Shown piece by piece: positions 23,059 to 30,810 of a stretch of DNA of 32,070 nt. The notes beneath the pieces were generated by a model, which ran no database searches, had not been told where the DNA came from, and saw only the letters and a program-made list of their open reading frames with translations. Source of the DNA: Acetobacteraceae bacterium (GTDB taxonomy: Bacteria; Pseudomonadota; Alphaproteobacteria; Acetobacterales; Acetobacteraceae); assembly GCA_947476855.1 (NCBI GenBank), contig CANJSR010000009.1, positions 1 to 32,070 of the forward strand, read 5' to 3'. The number at the start of each line of letters is the position of its first letter. Positions within the stretch are counted from its first letter, which is position 1. A program made the translations under genes and the position numbers.

Positions 23059-24657
23059 ATGAAGCGACGCACATTCCTGGCCTCGACCGCCGCCGTGACG
23101 GCGCCGGCCGTTCACAGTCCCCTCCGTGCCCAGTCCCGCAATGAGACGCTGCTGATCGTCTCCGAGAGCGGCCCCAACAACCTCGACATCCACGGCATCG
23201 GCACCAACGTGCCGGGCTATGAGGTGTCCTGGAACTGCTACGACCGCCTGATCACCCACGGCATGAAGACAACGGCCGAGGGCACGCCCTACTACGACCG
23301 CGACAAGATCATCCCCGAACTGGCCGAGGACATGGTCGTCGGCGACATGTACGCCACGTTCAAGCTGCGGCGGGACGCGACGTTCCAGGATGGCTCCCCG
23401 GTCACCGCCAAGGACGTGAAATGGTCGCTGGACCGCGCTGTCTCCGTCGGTGGCTTCCCGACCTTCCAGATGAAGGCCGGCAGCCTGGAAAAGCCGGAAC
23501 AGTTCGTCGTCGTCGATGACCACACCGTCCGCGTCGATTTCATCCGCAAGGACCGCCTGACTATTCCCGACCTGGCCGTGATCGTGCCCTGCGTCGTCAA
23601 CTCCGGCCTGGTGCAGAAGAACGCGACCGCCACCGATCCCTGGGGCCTGGAATACACCAAGCAGAACACCGCCGGATCGGGCGCCTACAAGGTCACGAAA
23701 TGGACCCCCGGCACGGAAGTGATCCTGGAGCGCAACGACGCCTGGAAGGGCGGCGCGATGCCGAAGATCCGCCGCATCATCTGGCGGATGGTCCCCTCAT
23801 CGGGCAACCGGCGGGCGCTGTTGCAGCGGGGGGACGCCGATATCTCCTACGATCTGCCGTCGAAGGACTTCGCCGAGATGAAGGCCGCCGGCAAGCTGAC
23901 GCTGGTCTCCACGCCCTACAGCAACGGCATCCAGTATATCGGCATGAACGTCACCAAGCCGCCCTTCGACAACCCGAAGGTGCGGGAAGCGGTGGCCTAC
24001 GCGATCCCCTATGACAAGATCATGGAAGTCGTGCTGTTCGGCCTGGGCAAGCCGATGTTCGGCAAGACCGGTGGGGCGACCGAGGTCGCCTGGCCGCAGC
24101 CTTCCCCGTTCAAGACCGACCTGGCAAAGGCCAAGGCCCTGCTGACCGAGGCCGGCTATCCGGACGGATTTGAAACGAACCTGTCCTTCGACCTGGGTTT
24201 CGCCGACGTGAACGAACCGATCTGCGTGCTGACGCAGGAAAGCCTCGGCAAGATCGGCATCAAGGCGACGCTGAACAAGATCCCGGGCTCGAACTGGCGG
24301 ACGGAACTGAACAAGAAGGTCCTGCCGATCTATACGAACGTCTTTTCCGGCTGGCTCGACTACCCGGAGTATTTCTTCTTCTGGTGCTATCACGGCCAGA
24401 ACGCCGTCTTCAACACCATGAGCTACAAGTCACCGGAAATGGACAGCCTGATCGACGGCGCGCGGATGTCGGCGGCAACCGGCGACATGGCCACCTATGA
24501 CCGTTCGGTGCGCGGCTTCGTCGACCTGGCCTTCAAGGATATCCCCCGCATCCCGCTGTATCAGCCCTATGTGAACGTCGCGATGCAGCCGAACATCACG
24601 GGCTATCAGTACTGGTTCCACCGGCGGCTCGACTACCGCTCCCTCGCGAAAGGCTGA
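23059..24657 (+). CDS. ABC transporter substrate-binding protein, peptide/nickel/opine type (SBP_bac_5)
   Basis: A 532-residue exported binding protein of the DppA/OppA class. Residues 1-25 are a signal with twin arginines, KRRTFLASTAAV, so Tat or Sec export is possible. The mature protein has ITHGMKTTAEG, the class hallmark FKLRRDATFQDGSPVTAKDVKWSLDR (in parts: FKLRRDATFQDG and VTAKDVKWSLDRA), and IGMNVTKPPFDNPKVREAV, where ligand-binding lobes meet. Substrates of this class range from peptides to nickel and small carboxylates. GAGG at 23045-23048 favours the ATG at 23059 over that at 23050. It is the first gene of a tight eight-gene operon that ends in allophanate-hydrolase-type enzymes, which suggests a urea- or amide-like nitrogen compound as cargo. 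Confidence 0.91.
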   Translation: MKRRTFLASTAAVTAPAVHSPLRAQSRNETLLIVSESGPNNLDIHGIGTNVPGYEVSWNCYDRLITHGMKTTAEGTPYYDRDKIIPELAEDMVVGDMYATFKLRRDATFQDGSPVTAKDVKWSLDRAVSVGGFPTFQMKAGSLEKPEQFVVVDDHTVRVDFIRKDRLTIPDLAVIVPCVVNSGLVQKNATATDPWGLEYTKQNTAGSGAYKVTKWTPGTEVILERNDAWKGGAMPKIRRIIWRMVPSSGNRRALLQRGDADISYDLPSKDFAEMKAAGKLTLVSTPYSNGIQYIGMNVTKPPFDNPKVREAVAYAIPYDKIMEVVLFGLGKPMFGKTGGATEVAWPQPSPFKTDLAKAKALLTEAGYPDGFETNLSFDLGFADVNEPICVLTQESLGKIGIKATLNKIPGSNWRTELNKKVLPIYTNVFSGWLDYPEYFFFWCYHGQNAVFNTMSYKSPEMDSLIDGARMSAATGDMATYDRSVRGFVDLAFKDIPRIPLYQPYVNVAMQPNITGYQYWFHRRLDYRSLAKG

Positions 24658-24662
24658 GACCC

Positions 24663-25682
24663 ATGAAGGCCCTCCGCCCGATCGGTCGCCGCATGGCCAC
24701 GGCCCTGCCCAGCGTGGTGGGGGTCATCATCGTCACGTTCCTGCTGACAAGGGTGCTGCCCGGGGACACGGCCGCCTACTTCGCCGGCCCCGCGGCAACC
24801 CCGACAGCGATCGCCGAGATCAAGGCACGCCTCGGCCTCGACCAGTCCTTGCCGGTGCAGTTCATCCGCTATGTCGGGGACCTGGTGCGCGGAGACTTTG
24901 GCTCGTCTTTGACCACCGGCCAGCCGGTCCTGTCCGACATCACCGCGCGCCTGCCGGCCTCGGCCGAACTCGTCCTCGTGGCACTCGTCCTCGCCGTCTC
25001 CATCGCCGTCCCGCTCGGCATCATCGCCGCGTTGAAGGAACGGTCCTTCATCGATCACGCCTGCCGCGTGGTCGCGACGGCAGGCGTGTCGCTGCCAGTG
25101 TTCTTCACCGGCCTGCTGCTGGTCTATGTGTTCTACTACATCCTCGGCTGGTCGCCCTCGCCGTTGGGGCGGTTGGACGTCTTCGCTACCACCCCACCAA
25201 CCATCACCGGCTTCTACCTGGTCGACACGCTCCTGACGGGTGACCTGGAGGGCTTCCACGGCACGGTCGCCCAGCTGGCGCTGCCCGCGGCCACGCTCGC
25301 GATTTTCGCCCTGGCGCCGATCGCGCGGATGACCCGAGGCTCGATGCTCGCGGTCCTGGAATCCGACTTCGTCCGCACCGCCCGCGCCGCCGGCCTGCCG
25401 CCGACAACCGTCGTCCTCACCTACGCCTTCCGCAACGCCGTTCTCCCCGTCATCACCACGCTCGGCATGGTGTTCTCCTTCCTGCTGGGCGCATCGGTGC
25501 TGGTGGAGAAGGTCTTCGCCTGGCCCGGCATCGGGTCCTACGCGGTGGAGGCACTGATCGCCTCCGACTACGCCCCCGTGCAGGGCTTCGTGCTGGTCAT
25601 GGCGGTGCTGTATCTGCTGCTGAACCTCTGTATCGACATCCTGTATGGGTTGATCGATCCGCGCGTGAGGATCGACGCATGA
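24663..25682 (+). CDS. ABC transporter permease, DppB-like
   Basis: A 339-residue inner-membrane permease of the peptide/nickel importer family. It starts with a cytoplasmic tip and the first helix VVGVIIVTFLLTRVLPGD, the DppB/OppB signature. Periplasmic IKARLGLDQSLPVQFIRYVGD and FGSSLTTGQPV follow. The ATPase-contact (EAA) loop is FVRTARAAGLPPTTVVLTYAFRNA. About six helices are visible. It begins 5 bp after the binding-protein stop and overlaps the next permease by 4 bp (ATGA), so the two permeases are translationally coupled and form the channel heterodimer. Confidence 0.93.
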   Translation: MKALRPIGRRMATALPSVVGVIIVTFLLTRVLPGDTAAYFAGPAATPTAIAEIKARLGLDQSLPVQFIRYVGDLVRGDFGSSLTTGQPVLSDITARLPASAELVLVALVLAVSIAVPLGIIAALKERSFIDHACRVVATAGVSLPVFFTGLLLVYVFYYILGWSPSPLGRLDVFATTPPTITGFYLVDTLLTGDLEGFHGTVAQLALPAATLAIFALAPIARMTRGSMLAVLESDFVRTARAAGLPPTTVVLTYAFRNAVLPVITTLGMVFSFLLGASVLVEKVFAWPGIGSYAVEALIASDYAPVQGFVLVMAVLYLLLNLCIDILYGLIDPRVRIDA

Positions 25683-26566
25683 GCGCGACCGAACTCGGCA
25701 TCGTCCGTCCGGCCTCTGGCCTGACCGCCACGTTGCAGCACGCCCGCCATGTGATCACCGAGAACCCGGTCACCGGCGTCGCTTTCGCCCTGTTCCTGGT
25801 TCTGATCCTGGCGGCGATCTTCGGCCCGTCCTTGGTGCCCTACGACCCGCTCGCGACCGACAGTTCCGCGTCCCTCCGTCCCCCCTCGGCGGCGCATTGG
25901 TTCGGCACCGACCAGTTGGGGCGCGACATCTTCAGCCGCGTCGTGGTGGCGACGCGGCTCGACATGATCATCGCGGTCAGTTCGGTCGCCGTGGTCTTCG
26001 CGGCCGGCGGGCTGGCGGGGATTTCAGCCGGATACTTCGGCGGCTGGACCGACCGGATCGTCGGCCGCCTCGCGGACACGATCATGGCCTTTCCGCTGTT
26101 CGTCCTGGCCATGGGCATTGTCGCCGCCCTGGGCAACACCGTAACCAATATCGTCATCGCGACGGCGGTGGTGAACTTCCCCCTCTATGCCCGCCTGGCC
26201 CGTGCCGAGGCCAATATCCGCCGCGACGCCGGCTTCGTCCTCGCCGCCCGCCTCGCCGGCAACACCGACGCGCGCATCCTGCTGTTCCACATCCTGCCCA
26301 ACATCCTGCCGATCATGGTCGTGCAGATGTCGTTGACCATGGGCTATGCGATCCTGAACGCCGCCGGCCTGTCCTTCATCGGCCTCGGTGTCCGCCCGCC
26401 GACGCCGGAATGGGGGATCATGGTAGCCGAAGGTGCGGCCGGCATCATCTCCGGCGAGTGGTGGGTCGCCCTGTTCCCCGGCCTGACGCTGATGAGCGCG
26501 GTGTTCTGCTTCAACCTGCTGGGGGACGGCCTGCGCGACATCGTCGACCCGCGGCGCCGCACGTGA
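25679..26566 (+). CDS. ABC transporter permease, DppC-like
   Basis: A 295-residue partner permease. After a 20-residue cytoplasmic start comes a helix, then LVPYDPLATD and HWFGTDQLGRDIFSRVVVATR, the DppC/OppC signature. The EAA loop is AGFVLAARLAGNTDARILLFH, followed by ILPNILPIMVVQ. The end GDGLRDIVDPRRRT is typical of the family. Its ATG overlaps the stop of the DppB-like gene; the ATPase gene starts 8 bp after its own stop. Confidence 0.93.
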   Translation: MSATELGIVRPASGLTATLQHARHVITENPVTGVAFALFLVLILAAIFGPSLVPYDPLATDSSASLRPPSAAHWFGTDQLGRDIFSRVVVATRLDMIIAVSSVAVVFAAGGLAGISAGYFGGWTDRIVGRLADTIMAFPLFVLAMGIVAALGNTVTNIVIATAVVNFPLYARLARAEANIRRDAGFVLAARLAGNTDARILLFHILPNILPIMVVQMSLTMGYAILNAAGLSFIGLGVRPPTPEWGIMVAEGAAGIISGEWWVALFPGLTLMSAVFCFNLLGDGLRDIVDPRRRT

Positions 26567-26574
26567 GGCCGGCC

Positions 26575-28197
26575 ATGGAAACCCTGCCGCTGCTGGATGT
26601 GCATGACCTGACGGTGGAATTCGCCACACGGCGCGGTGTCGTCCGCGCGGTGGAGCATGTCGACCTGTCCGTCCGGCGCGGCGAAATCCTGGGAATCGTC
26701 GGGGAGTCGGGCTCGGGCAAGTCGGTCACGTCCTATGCCGTGATGCGCATCCTCGACCGCGCCGGCCGCATCGCCGAGGGTAGCGTCACGTTCTCTGGCA
26801 TGGACCTTAGGAATCTACCGGAATCCGACATGCGCGACCTGCGCGGGCGCGAGATTTCGATGGTGTTCCAGAACCCCCGCGCCGCGCTGAACCCGATCCG
26901 CAAGATCGGCCGGCAGATCGAGGACGTGCTGCTGCGCCACGGCCAGACCACGCGCGCCGACGCTCGCGCCAAGGCCATCGCCATGCTCGACCGCGTCCGC
27001 ATCGCCCGCCCCGAGGAACGCTACGACGCCTATCCGTTCGAGCTGTCGGGCGGGATGTGCCAGCGCGTGGTGATCGCCCTTGCGCTGGCCTGCCGGCCCC
27101 GCCTGCTGATCGCCGATGAACCGACGACTGGCCTGGATGTCACGACGCAGAAGGCGGTCATGGACCTGATCGTGGAGCTGACACGGGAAAGCCGGATGTC
27201 CGCGATCCTGATCACCCACGACCTCGGCCTTGCCGCCGCCTATTGCGACAGCGTGATGGTGATGGAGAAGGGCCGGGTGGTGGAGGCCGCGCCGGCCGCG
27301 ACGATCTTCTCCGCCCCCACCCATGCCTATACGAAGCGGCTGCTGCGAGCGACGCCGCGCCCGGGGGCCACGCTGCGCGACCTGGTCATGGACCCGCCGC
27401 CCGAGACCGTCCCCGCCGCCATCCCCAAGACGGGCCGCCTGCTGGATGTGCGCGGGCTGGTGAAGACCTATGGCGCGGTCAACGCCGTGGACGGCATCGA
27501 CCTGCATATCGACCGTGGTGAGAGCGTCGGCCTGGTGGGCGAGTCCGGCTGCGGCAAATCCACGACGTCGATGATGATCATGCGCCTGCTCGATCCGTCC
27601 GACGGTAGCATCCATTTCGATGGGCAGGAGATCGCGGCGATCCCCGCCCGCGCCTTCCCCCGCCATCCGCTGCGCAAGCGCATCCAGATGGTGTTCCAGG
27701 ACCCGACCGACAGCCTGAACCCGCGCTTCACGGCCGAACGTGCCATCGCCGATCCGATCCTGCGCATGGCCGACCGCATGGGCCGCGACGCCCTGCGGGC
27801 CAGGTGCGAGGAACTGGCGGGTCTCGTGGGCCTGCCAACGCATCTGCTGGACCGGTTTCCGCACCAGTTGTCCGGCGGGCAGAAGGCCCGCGTCGGCATC
27901 GCCCGGGCCATCGCGCTGAACCCTGACCTGGTGATCCTGGACGAACCGACGGCGGCGCTGGATGTGTCCGTCCAGGCCGTCGTGCTCAATCTTCTGGAGG
28001 AGCTGAAGATCTCTCTCGGGATGTCCTATCTTTTCGTCAGCCATGACTTGCATGTCGTCCGCCTGCTGTGCGACCGCGTCATCGTCATGCGCGCTGGCCG
28101 GATCGTGGAGCAGGGCACCGCCCAGCAGGTGCTGGAAGCCCCGACGGCGGACTACACGCGCGAACTGCTCGCGGCCGTGCCGCATCCGCCGGCCTGA
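26575..28197 (+). CDS. Double ABC ATPase (DppD-DppF fusion, GsiA-like)
   Basis: A 540-residue fusion of two ATPase domains that powers the importer. Domain 1 (about 8-255): Walker A GESGSGKS at 43-50, Q-loop MVFQNPRAALNP, signature LSGGMCQRV, Walker B LLIADEPTTGLD, switch histidine in LITHDLGLA. Domain 2 (about 285-535): Walker A GESGCGKS near 322-329, Q-loop MVFQDPTDSLNP, signature LSGGQKARV, Walker B LVILDEPTAALD, and FVSHDLHVV. Each domain ends in the oligopeptide/dipeptide C-terminal extension. Signature of domain 1 has MC instead of the usual QR-preceding Q, a mild change. One fused protein replaces the separate DppD and DppF, as in GsiA and YejF. Confidence 0.95.
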   Translation: METLPLLDVHDLTVEFATRRGVVRAVEHVDLSVRRGEILGIVGESGSGKSVTSYAVMRILDRAGRIAEGSVTFSGMDLRNLPESDMRDLRGREISMVFQNPRAALNPIRKIGRQIEDVLLRHGQTTRADARAKAIAMLDRVRIARPEERYDAYPFELSGGMCQRVVIALALACRPRLLIADEPTTGLDVTTQKAVMDLIVELTRESRMSAILITHDLGLAAAYCDSVMVMEKGRVVEAAPAATIFSAPTHAYTKRLLRATPRPGATLRDLVMDPPPETVPAAIPKTGRLLDVRGLVKTYGAVNAVDGIDLHIDRGESVGLVGESGCGKSTTSMMIMRLLDPSDGSIHFDGQEIAAIPARAFPRHPLRKRIQMVFQDPTDSLNPRFTAERAIADPILRMADRMGRDALRARCEELAGLVGLPTHLLDRFPHQLSGGQKARVGIARAIALNPDLVILDEPTAALDVSVQAVVLNLLEELKISLGMSYLFVSHDLHVVRLLCDRVIVMRAGRIVEQGTAQQVLEAPTADYTRELLAAVPHPPA

Positions 28198-28202
28198 CTC
28201 CC

Positions 28203-28904
28203 ATGGCTGCCCGCACCACCCACGCGGAACGGCTCCGCATCCAGATCGCCGATGAAATCGTGCGCGGGGACCTGCGCCCGGGCGTCGCGCTCGATGAAGT
28301 CTCCCTCGCCCGCCGCTTCGGCGTGTCCCGCACCCCGGTGCGGGAGGCTTTGCGCGAACTCTCCTCCGCCGGCCTGGTCAGCATTCAGCCGCATCGCGGC
28401 GCGGTCGTCACCCGTCCGGCGGCGAATGAGGTCGAGGACATGTTCGCCGTCATGGCCGAACTGGAAGCCCTCTGCGCCGGCCACGCGGCGGTGGCGATGA
28501 CGCCGGCCGAACGGGGCGACCTCGCCGCTGTCCACGGCACCCTGCGCGACCTGATCCGCCAGGGCGATCCGCAGCACTACCATGAGGTGAACGAGCGGTT
28601 TCACCACGCCATCTACCTCGGAGCGCACAACGCCTATCTGGCCGAGGTCACCCTGACCACCCGCAAGCGCCTGGCCCCGTTCCGGCGCGCGCAGTTCCGT
28701 ACCGCGGGCCGTCTGGCGCTTTCGTATGAGGAACATGACCGCGTCGTCTCCGCCATCCAGCGCGGTGATCGTGCGGGGGCTGCCGCGGCGATGCGGGATC
28801 ATATCGGCATCGTTCACTTCGCGTATGAGCATTACGCGCGGGAACTGGAACCACTGACACAGCCGAGGCTGGTGATGCGTTCGGCGTTGGGAGAGCGCAC
28901 ATGA
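28203..28904 (+). CDS. GntR-family transcription regulator, FCD (FadR) subfamily
   Basis: A 233-residue regulator. Residues about 8-72 are the GntR winged helix: LRIQIADEIVRGDLRPG, then DEVSLARRFGVSRTPVREALREL and the wing VSIQPHRGAVV. Residues about 80-220 are an all-helical FCD ligand-binding domain, with NERFHHAIYLGAHNAYL and YEEHDRVVSAIQRGDRAGAAAAM carrying the metal/ligand histidines. Such proteins respond to small organic acids. The gene lies inside the operon, 5 bp after the ATPase gene and overlapping the next gene by 4 bp (ATGA). It probably controls the operon from the palindromes upstream of 23059. Confidence 0.92.
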   Translation: MAARTTHAERLRIQIADEIVRGDLRPGVALDEVSLARRFGVSRTPVREALRELSSAGLVSIQPHRGAVVTRPAANEVEDMFAVMAELEALCAGHAAVAMTPAERGDLAAVHGTLRDLIRQGDPQHYHEVNERFHHAIYLGAHNAYLAEVTLTTRKRLAPFRRAQFRTAGRLALSYEEHDRVVSAIQRGDRAGAAAAMRDHIGIVHFAYEHYARELEPLTQPRLVMRSALGERT

Positions 28905-30628
28905 CCGAAGACCCGATCGCCGCTGCCGAACGGGCGATCGCCGCCGACCTGGCGCATGACGATCGGGCGCTGTGGATCACGCGGCTGCCCGACGCCGCTA
29001 TCCGTGCCCGCGCCCGCTTGCTGGCGGAGGAAGGACCGCGGGGCCGTCCCCTCTGGGGCGTGCCCTTCGCGGTCAAGGACAATATCGACGTCGCCGGTCT
29101 GCCGACCACCGCCGCCTGCCCGGCCTTTGCCTATACACCGACCGAGGACGCGCCGGCGGTGCGGCGCCTGCTGGATGCGGGGGCGCTGCTGATCGGGAAG
29201 ACCAACCTCGATCAGTTCGCGACCGGCCTGGTCGGTGTGCGCAGCCCCTATGGCGTGCCCCGCAACGTGTTCGACGCGGACCGCGTGCCGGGGGGATCGT
29301 CCTCCGGGTCCGGTTGCGCGGTCGCCGCCGGGATCGTGACCTTCGCGCTGGGCACCGACACCGCCGGCTCGGGCCGCGTGCCCGCCGCCTTCGGCAACAT
29401 TGTCGGGTTGAAGCCAACCATCGGCAGCGTCTCGGCCCGAGGTATGGTGCCGGCCTGCCGGTCGATCGATACGATCTCGGTCTTCGCCGGGTCCGTCGAT
29501 CAGGCGATGGCGGTGCAGCGCGTGATCGCGGTGCCCGACCCGGCCGATCCCTATTCTCGCGCGGCTCCCTTCGCCCATCTGCGCCGCCCGCCTTTGCCGC
29601 CAGCCCTGCGGGTCCGCTTCGCCGATCCGGGGGACCTCTGCGCGCCGGGGGTGGCCGACGCGACCAGGGCGGTCGCCGTCTCCCTGAACGCTGAACCGGT
29701 CGACATCACACCGTTCCTCGAAATCGCGCGTCTGCTGTACGACGGCCCCTGGGTGGCGGAGCGGACGGCAGCGCTGGAGGACGTGCTGCGTGACCAGGCG
29801 GACGCCCTGCATCCGGTGACCCGCGCGATCCTGGAAGGCGGGCAGAGCCGGCGCACCGTCGATGCGTTCCACGCCTTCCACAAGCTCGCCCAGGTCCGGC
29901 GGCTCGCGGCGGAATTGTTCGCCACCTGCGACGTCCTGCTGCTGCCGACCACGCCGTATTGCCCGACGTTGGCGGAACTCGCGGCCGATCCGATCGGGCC
30001 GAACAGCCGGCTGGGGACCTATACGAACTTCGTCAACCTCTGCGACCTGGCGGCCATCGCCGTGCCCGCGGGCTTTGGACCCGATGGGCTGCCGGTCGGC
30101 GTGACGCTGGTCGGGCCGGCTTGGTCCGAGGGACGGCTGGCGGCTTTGGCCGATCACATCCACAGGGCGCGCGTGTCCACCCTCGGCGCCACCGGCCTTT
30201 CATTGCCCCCGCCCGCCGAACCGGATGCCCTCGCGGCCGGAGAGACCGCCTTGTTCTGCGTCGGCGGCCACATGGCGGGCCTGCCGTTGAACGGGCAGTT
30301 GCTGGACCTGGGCGCGCGATTCCTCCGCACCGCCGCCACCAGCCCCGCCTACCGCCTGCACGCGGTCGGCGCCCGTCCCGGCATGGTCCGGGCCGCGAAC
30401 GGCGCCGCCATCGCGGGAGAAGTCTGGGCCCTGCCCACCACCGCGACCGGGGCGCTGCTCGCCCAGGTGCCCCCGCCGCTGGGTTTCGGGACCGTGGACC
30501 TCGAAGACGGCCCCTGCCTCGGCTTCCTGGCCGAGACCGAGGGCGTCGCCAACACCCTGGATATCACCGCGTTCGGCAGCTGGCGCGCCTGGATCGCCGC
30601 CGGCCGCCCTGGATCGGAGACCGCCTGA
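28901..30628 (+). CDS. atzF: Allophanate hydrolase (AtzF-like)
   Basis: A 575-residue two-domain hydrolase that, in the family, splits allophanate (or 1,3-dicarboxyurea derived products) to ammonia and carbon dioxide. The N-terminal amidase-signature domain has the Ser-cisSer-Lys triad: K59 in GVPFAVKDNID, the serine run 133-135 in GGSSSGSG, and S157 in GTDTAGSGRVPA. From about residue 435, GETALFCVGGHMAGLPLNGQ, VWALPTTATGALLAQVP and GFGTVDLEDGPCLGF form the C-terminal domain specific to allophanate hydrolases, which separates it from plain amidases. There is no urea carboxylase beside it, so a pathway other than urea amidolyase is likely. It starts in the GntR stop (ATGA); its stop TGA overlaps the ATG of the next gene. 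Confidence 0.92.
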   Translation: MTEDPIAAAERAIAADLAHDDRALWITRLPDAAIRARARLLAEEGPRGRPLWGVPFAVKDNIDVAGLPTTAACPAFAYTPTEDAPAVRRLLDAGALLIGKTNLDQFATGLVGVRSPYGVPRNVFDADRVPGGSSSGSGCAVAAGIVTFALGTDTAGSGRVPAAFGNIVGLKPTIGSVSARGMVPACRSIDTISVFAGSVDQAMAVQRVIAVPDPADPYSRAAPFAHLRRPPLPPALRVRFADPGDLCAPGVADATRAVAVSLNAEPVDITPFLEIARLLYDGPWVAERTAALEDVLRDQADALHPVTRAILEGGQSRRTVDAFHAFHKLAQVRRLAAELFATCDVLLLPTTPYCPTLAELAADPIGPNSRLGTYTNFVNLCDLAAIAVPAGFGPDGLPVGVTLVGPAWSEGRLAALADHIHRARVSTLGATGLSLPPPAEPDALAAGETALFCVGGHMAGLPLNGQLLDLGARFLRTAATSPAYRLHAVGARPGMVRAANGAAIAGEVWALPTTATGALLAQVPPPLGFGTVDLEDGPCLGFLAETEGVANTLDITAFGSWRAWIAAGRPGSETA

Positions 30629-30810
30629 TGCCGCCAGACGATGTGGACAAACTGATCGACGCCGGCACCGCTTTGCTGGGCATTCCGATCGAGTCGGAAT
30701 GGCGGGAAGCGATCCGCGCCAACCTGCTCGTTACCCTGCGGCTGGCCGACACCGTGGACAAGTTTCCGCTGTCCGACGAAGCCGACCCCGCCCCGGTGTT
30801 CCGGGCATGA
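30628..30810 (+). CDS. atzG: Small AtzG-like (DUF4089) subunit of the adjacent amidase
   Basis: A 60-residue acidic protein that would be missed by length cut-offs. It begins MPPDDVDKLIDAGTALLGIP, continues with EWREAIRANLLVTLRLADTV and ends PAPVFRA. Small DUF4089 proteins of this type form a stable complex with AtzE amidases (AtzG in Pseudomonas sp. ADP) and complete the active enzyme; PxPVFxA is their conserved tail. Both ends are fused to its neighbours: the ATG uses the last base of the AtzF stop (TGATG) and its stop overlaps the amidase ATG (ATGA). This coupling argues for a one-to-one complex with the amidase. Confidence 0.88.
   Translation: MPPDDVDKLIDAGTALLGIPIESEWREAIRANLLVTLRLADTVDKFPLSDEADPAPVFRA

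Noticed and set aside
28901..30628. Urea amidolyase (urea carboxylase plus allophanate hydrolase)
   Set aside because: There is no biotin carboxylase domain or separate urea carboxylase gene in the window.
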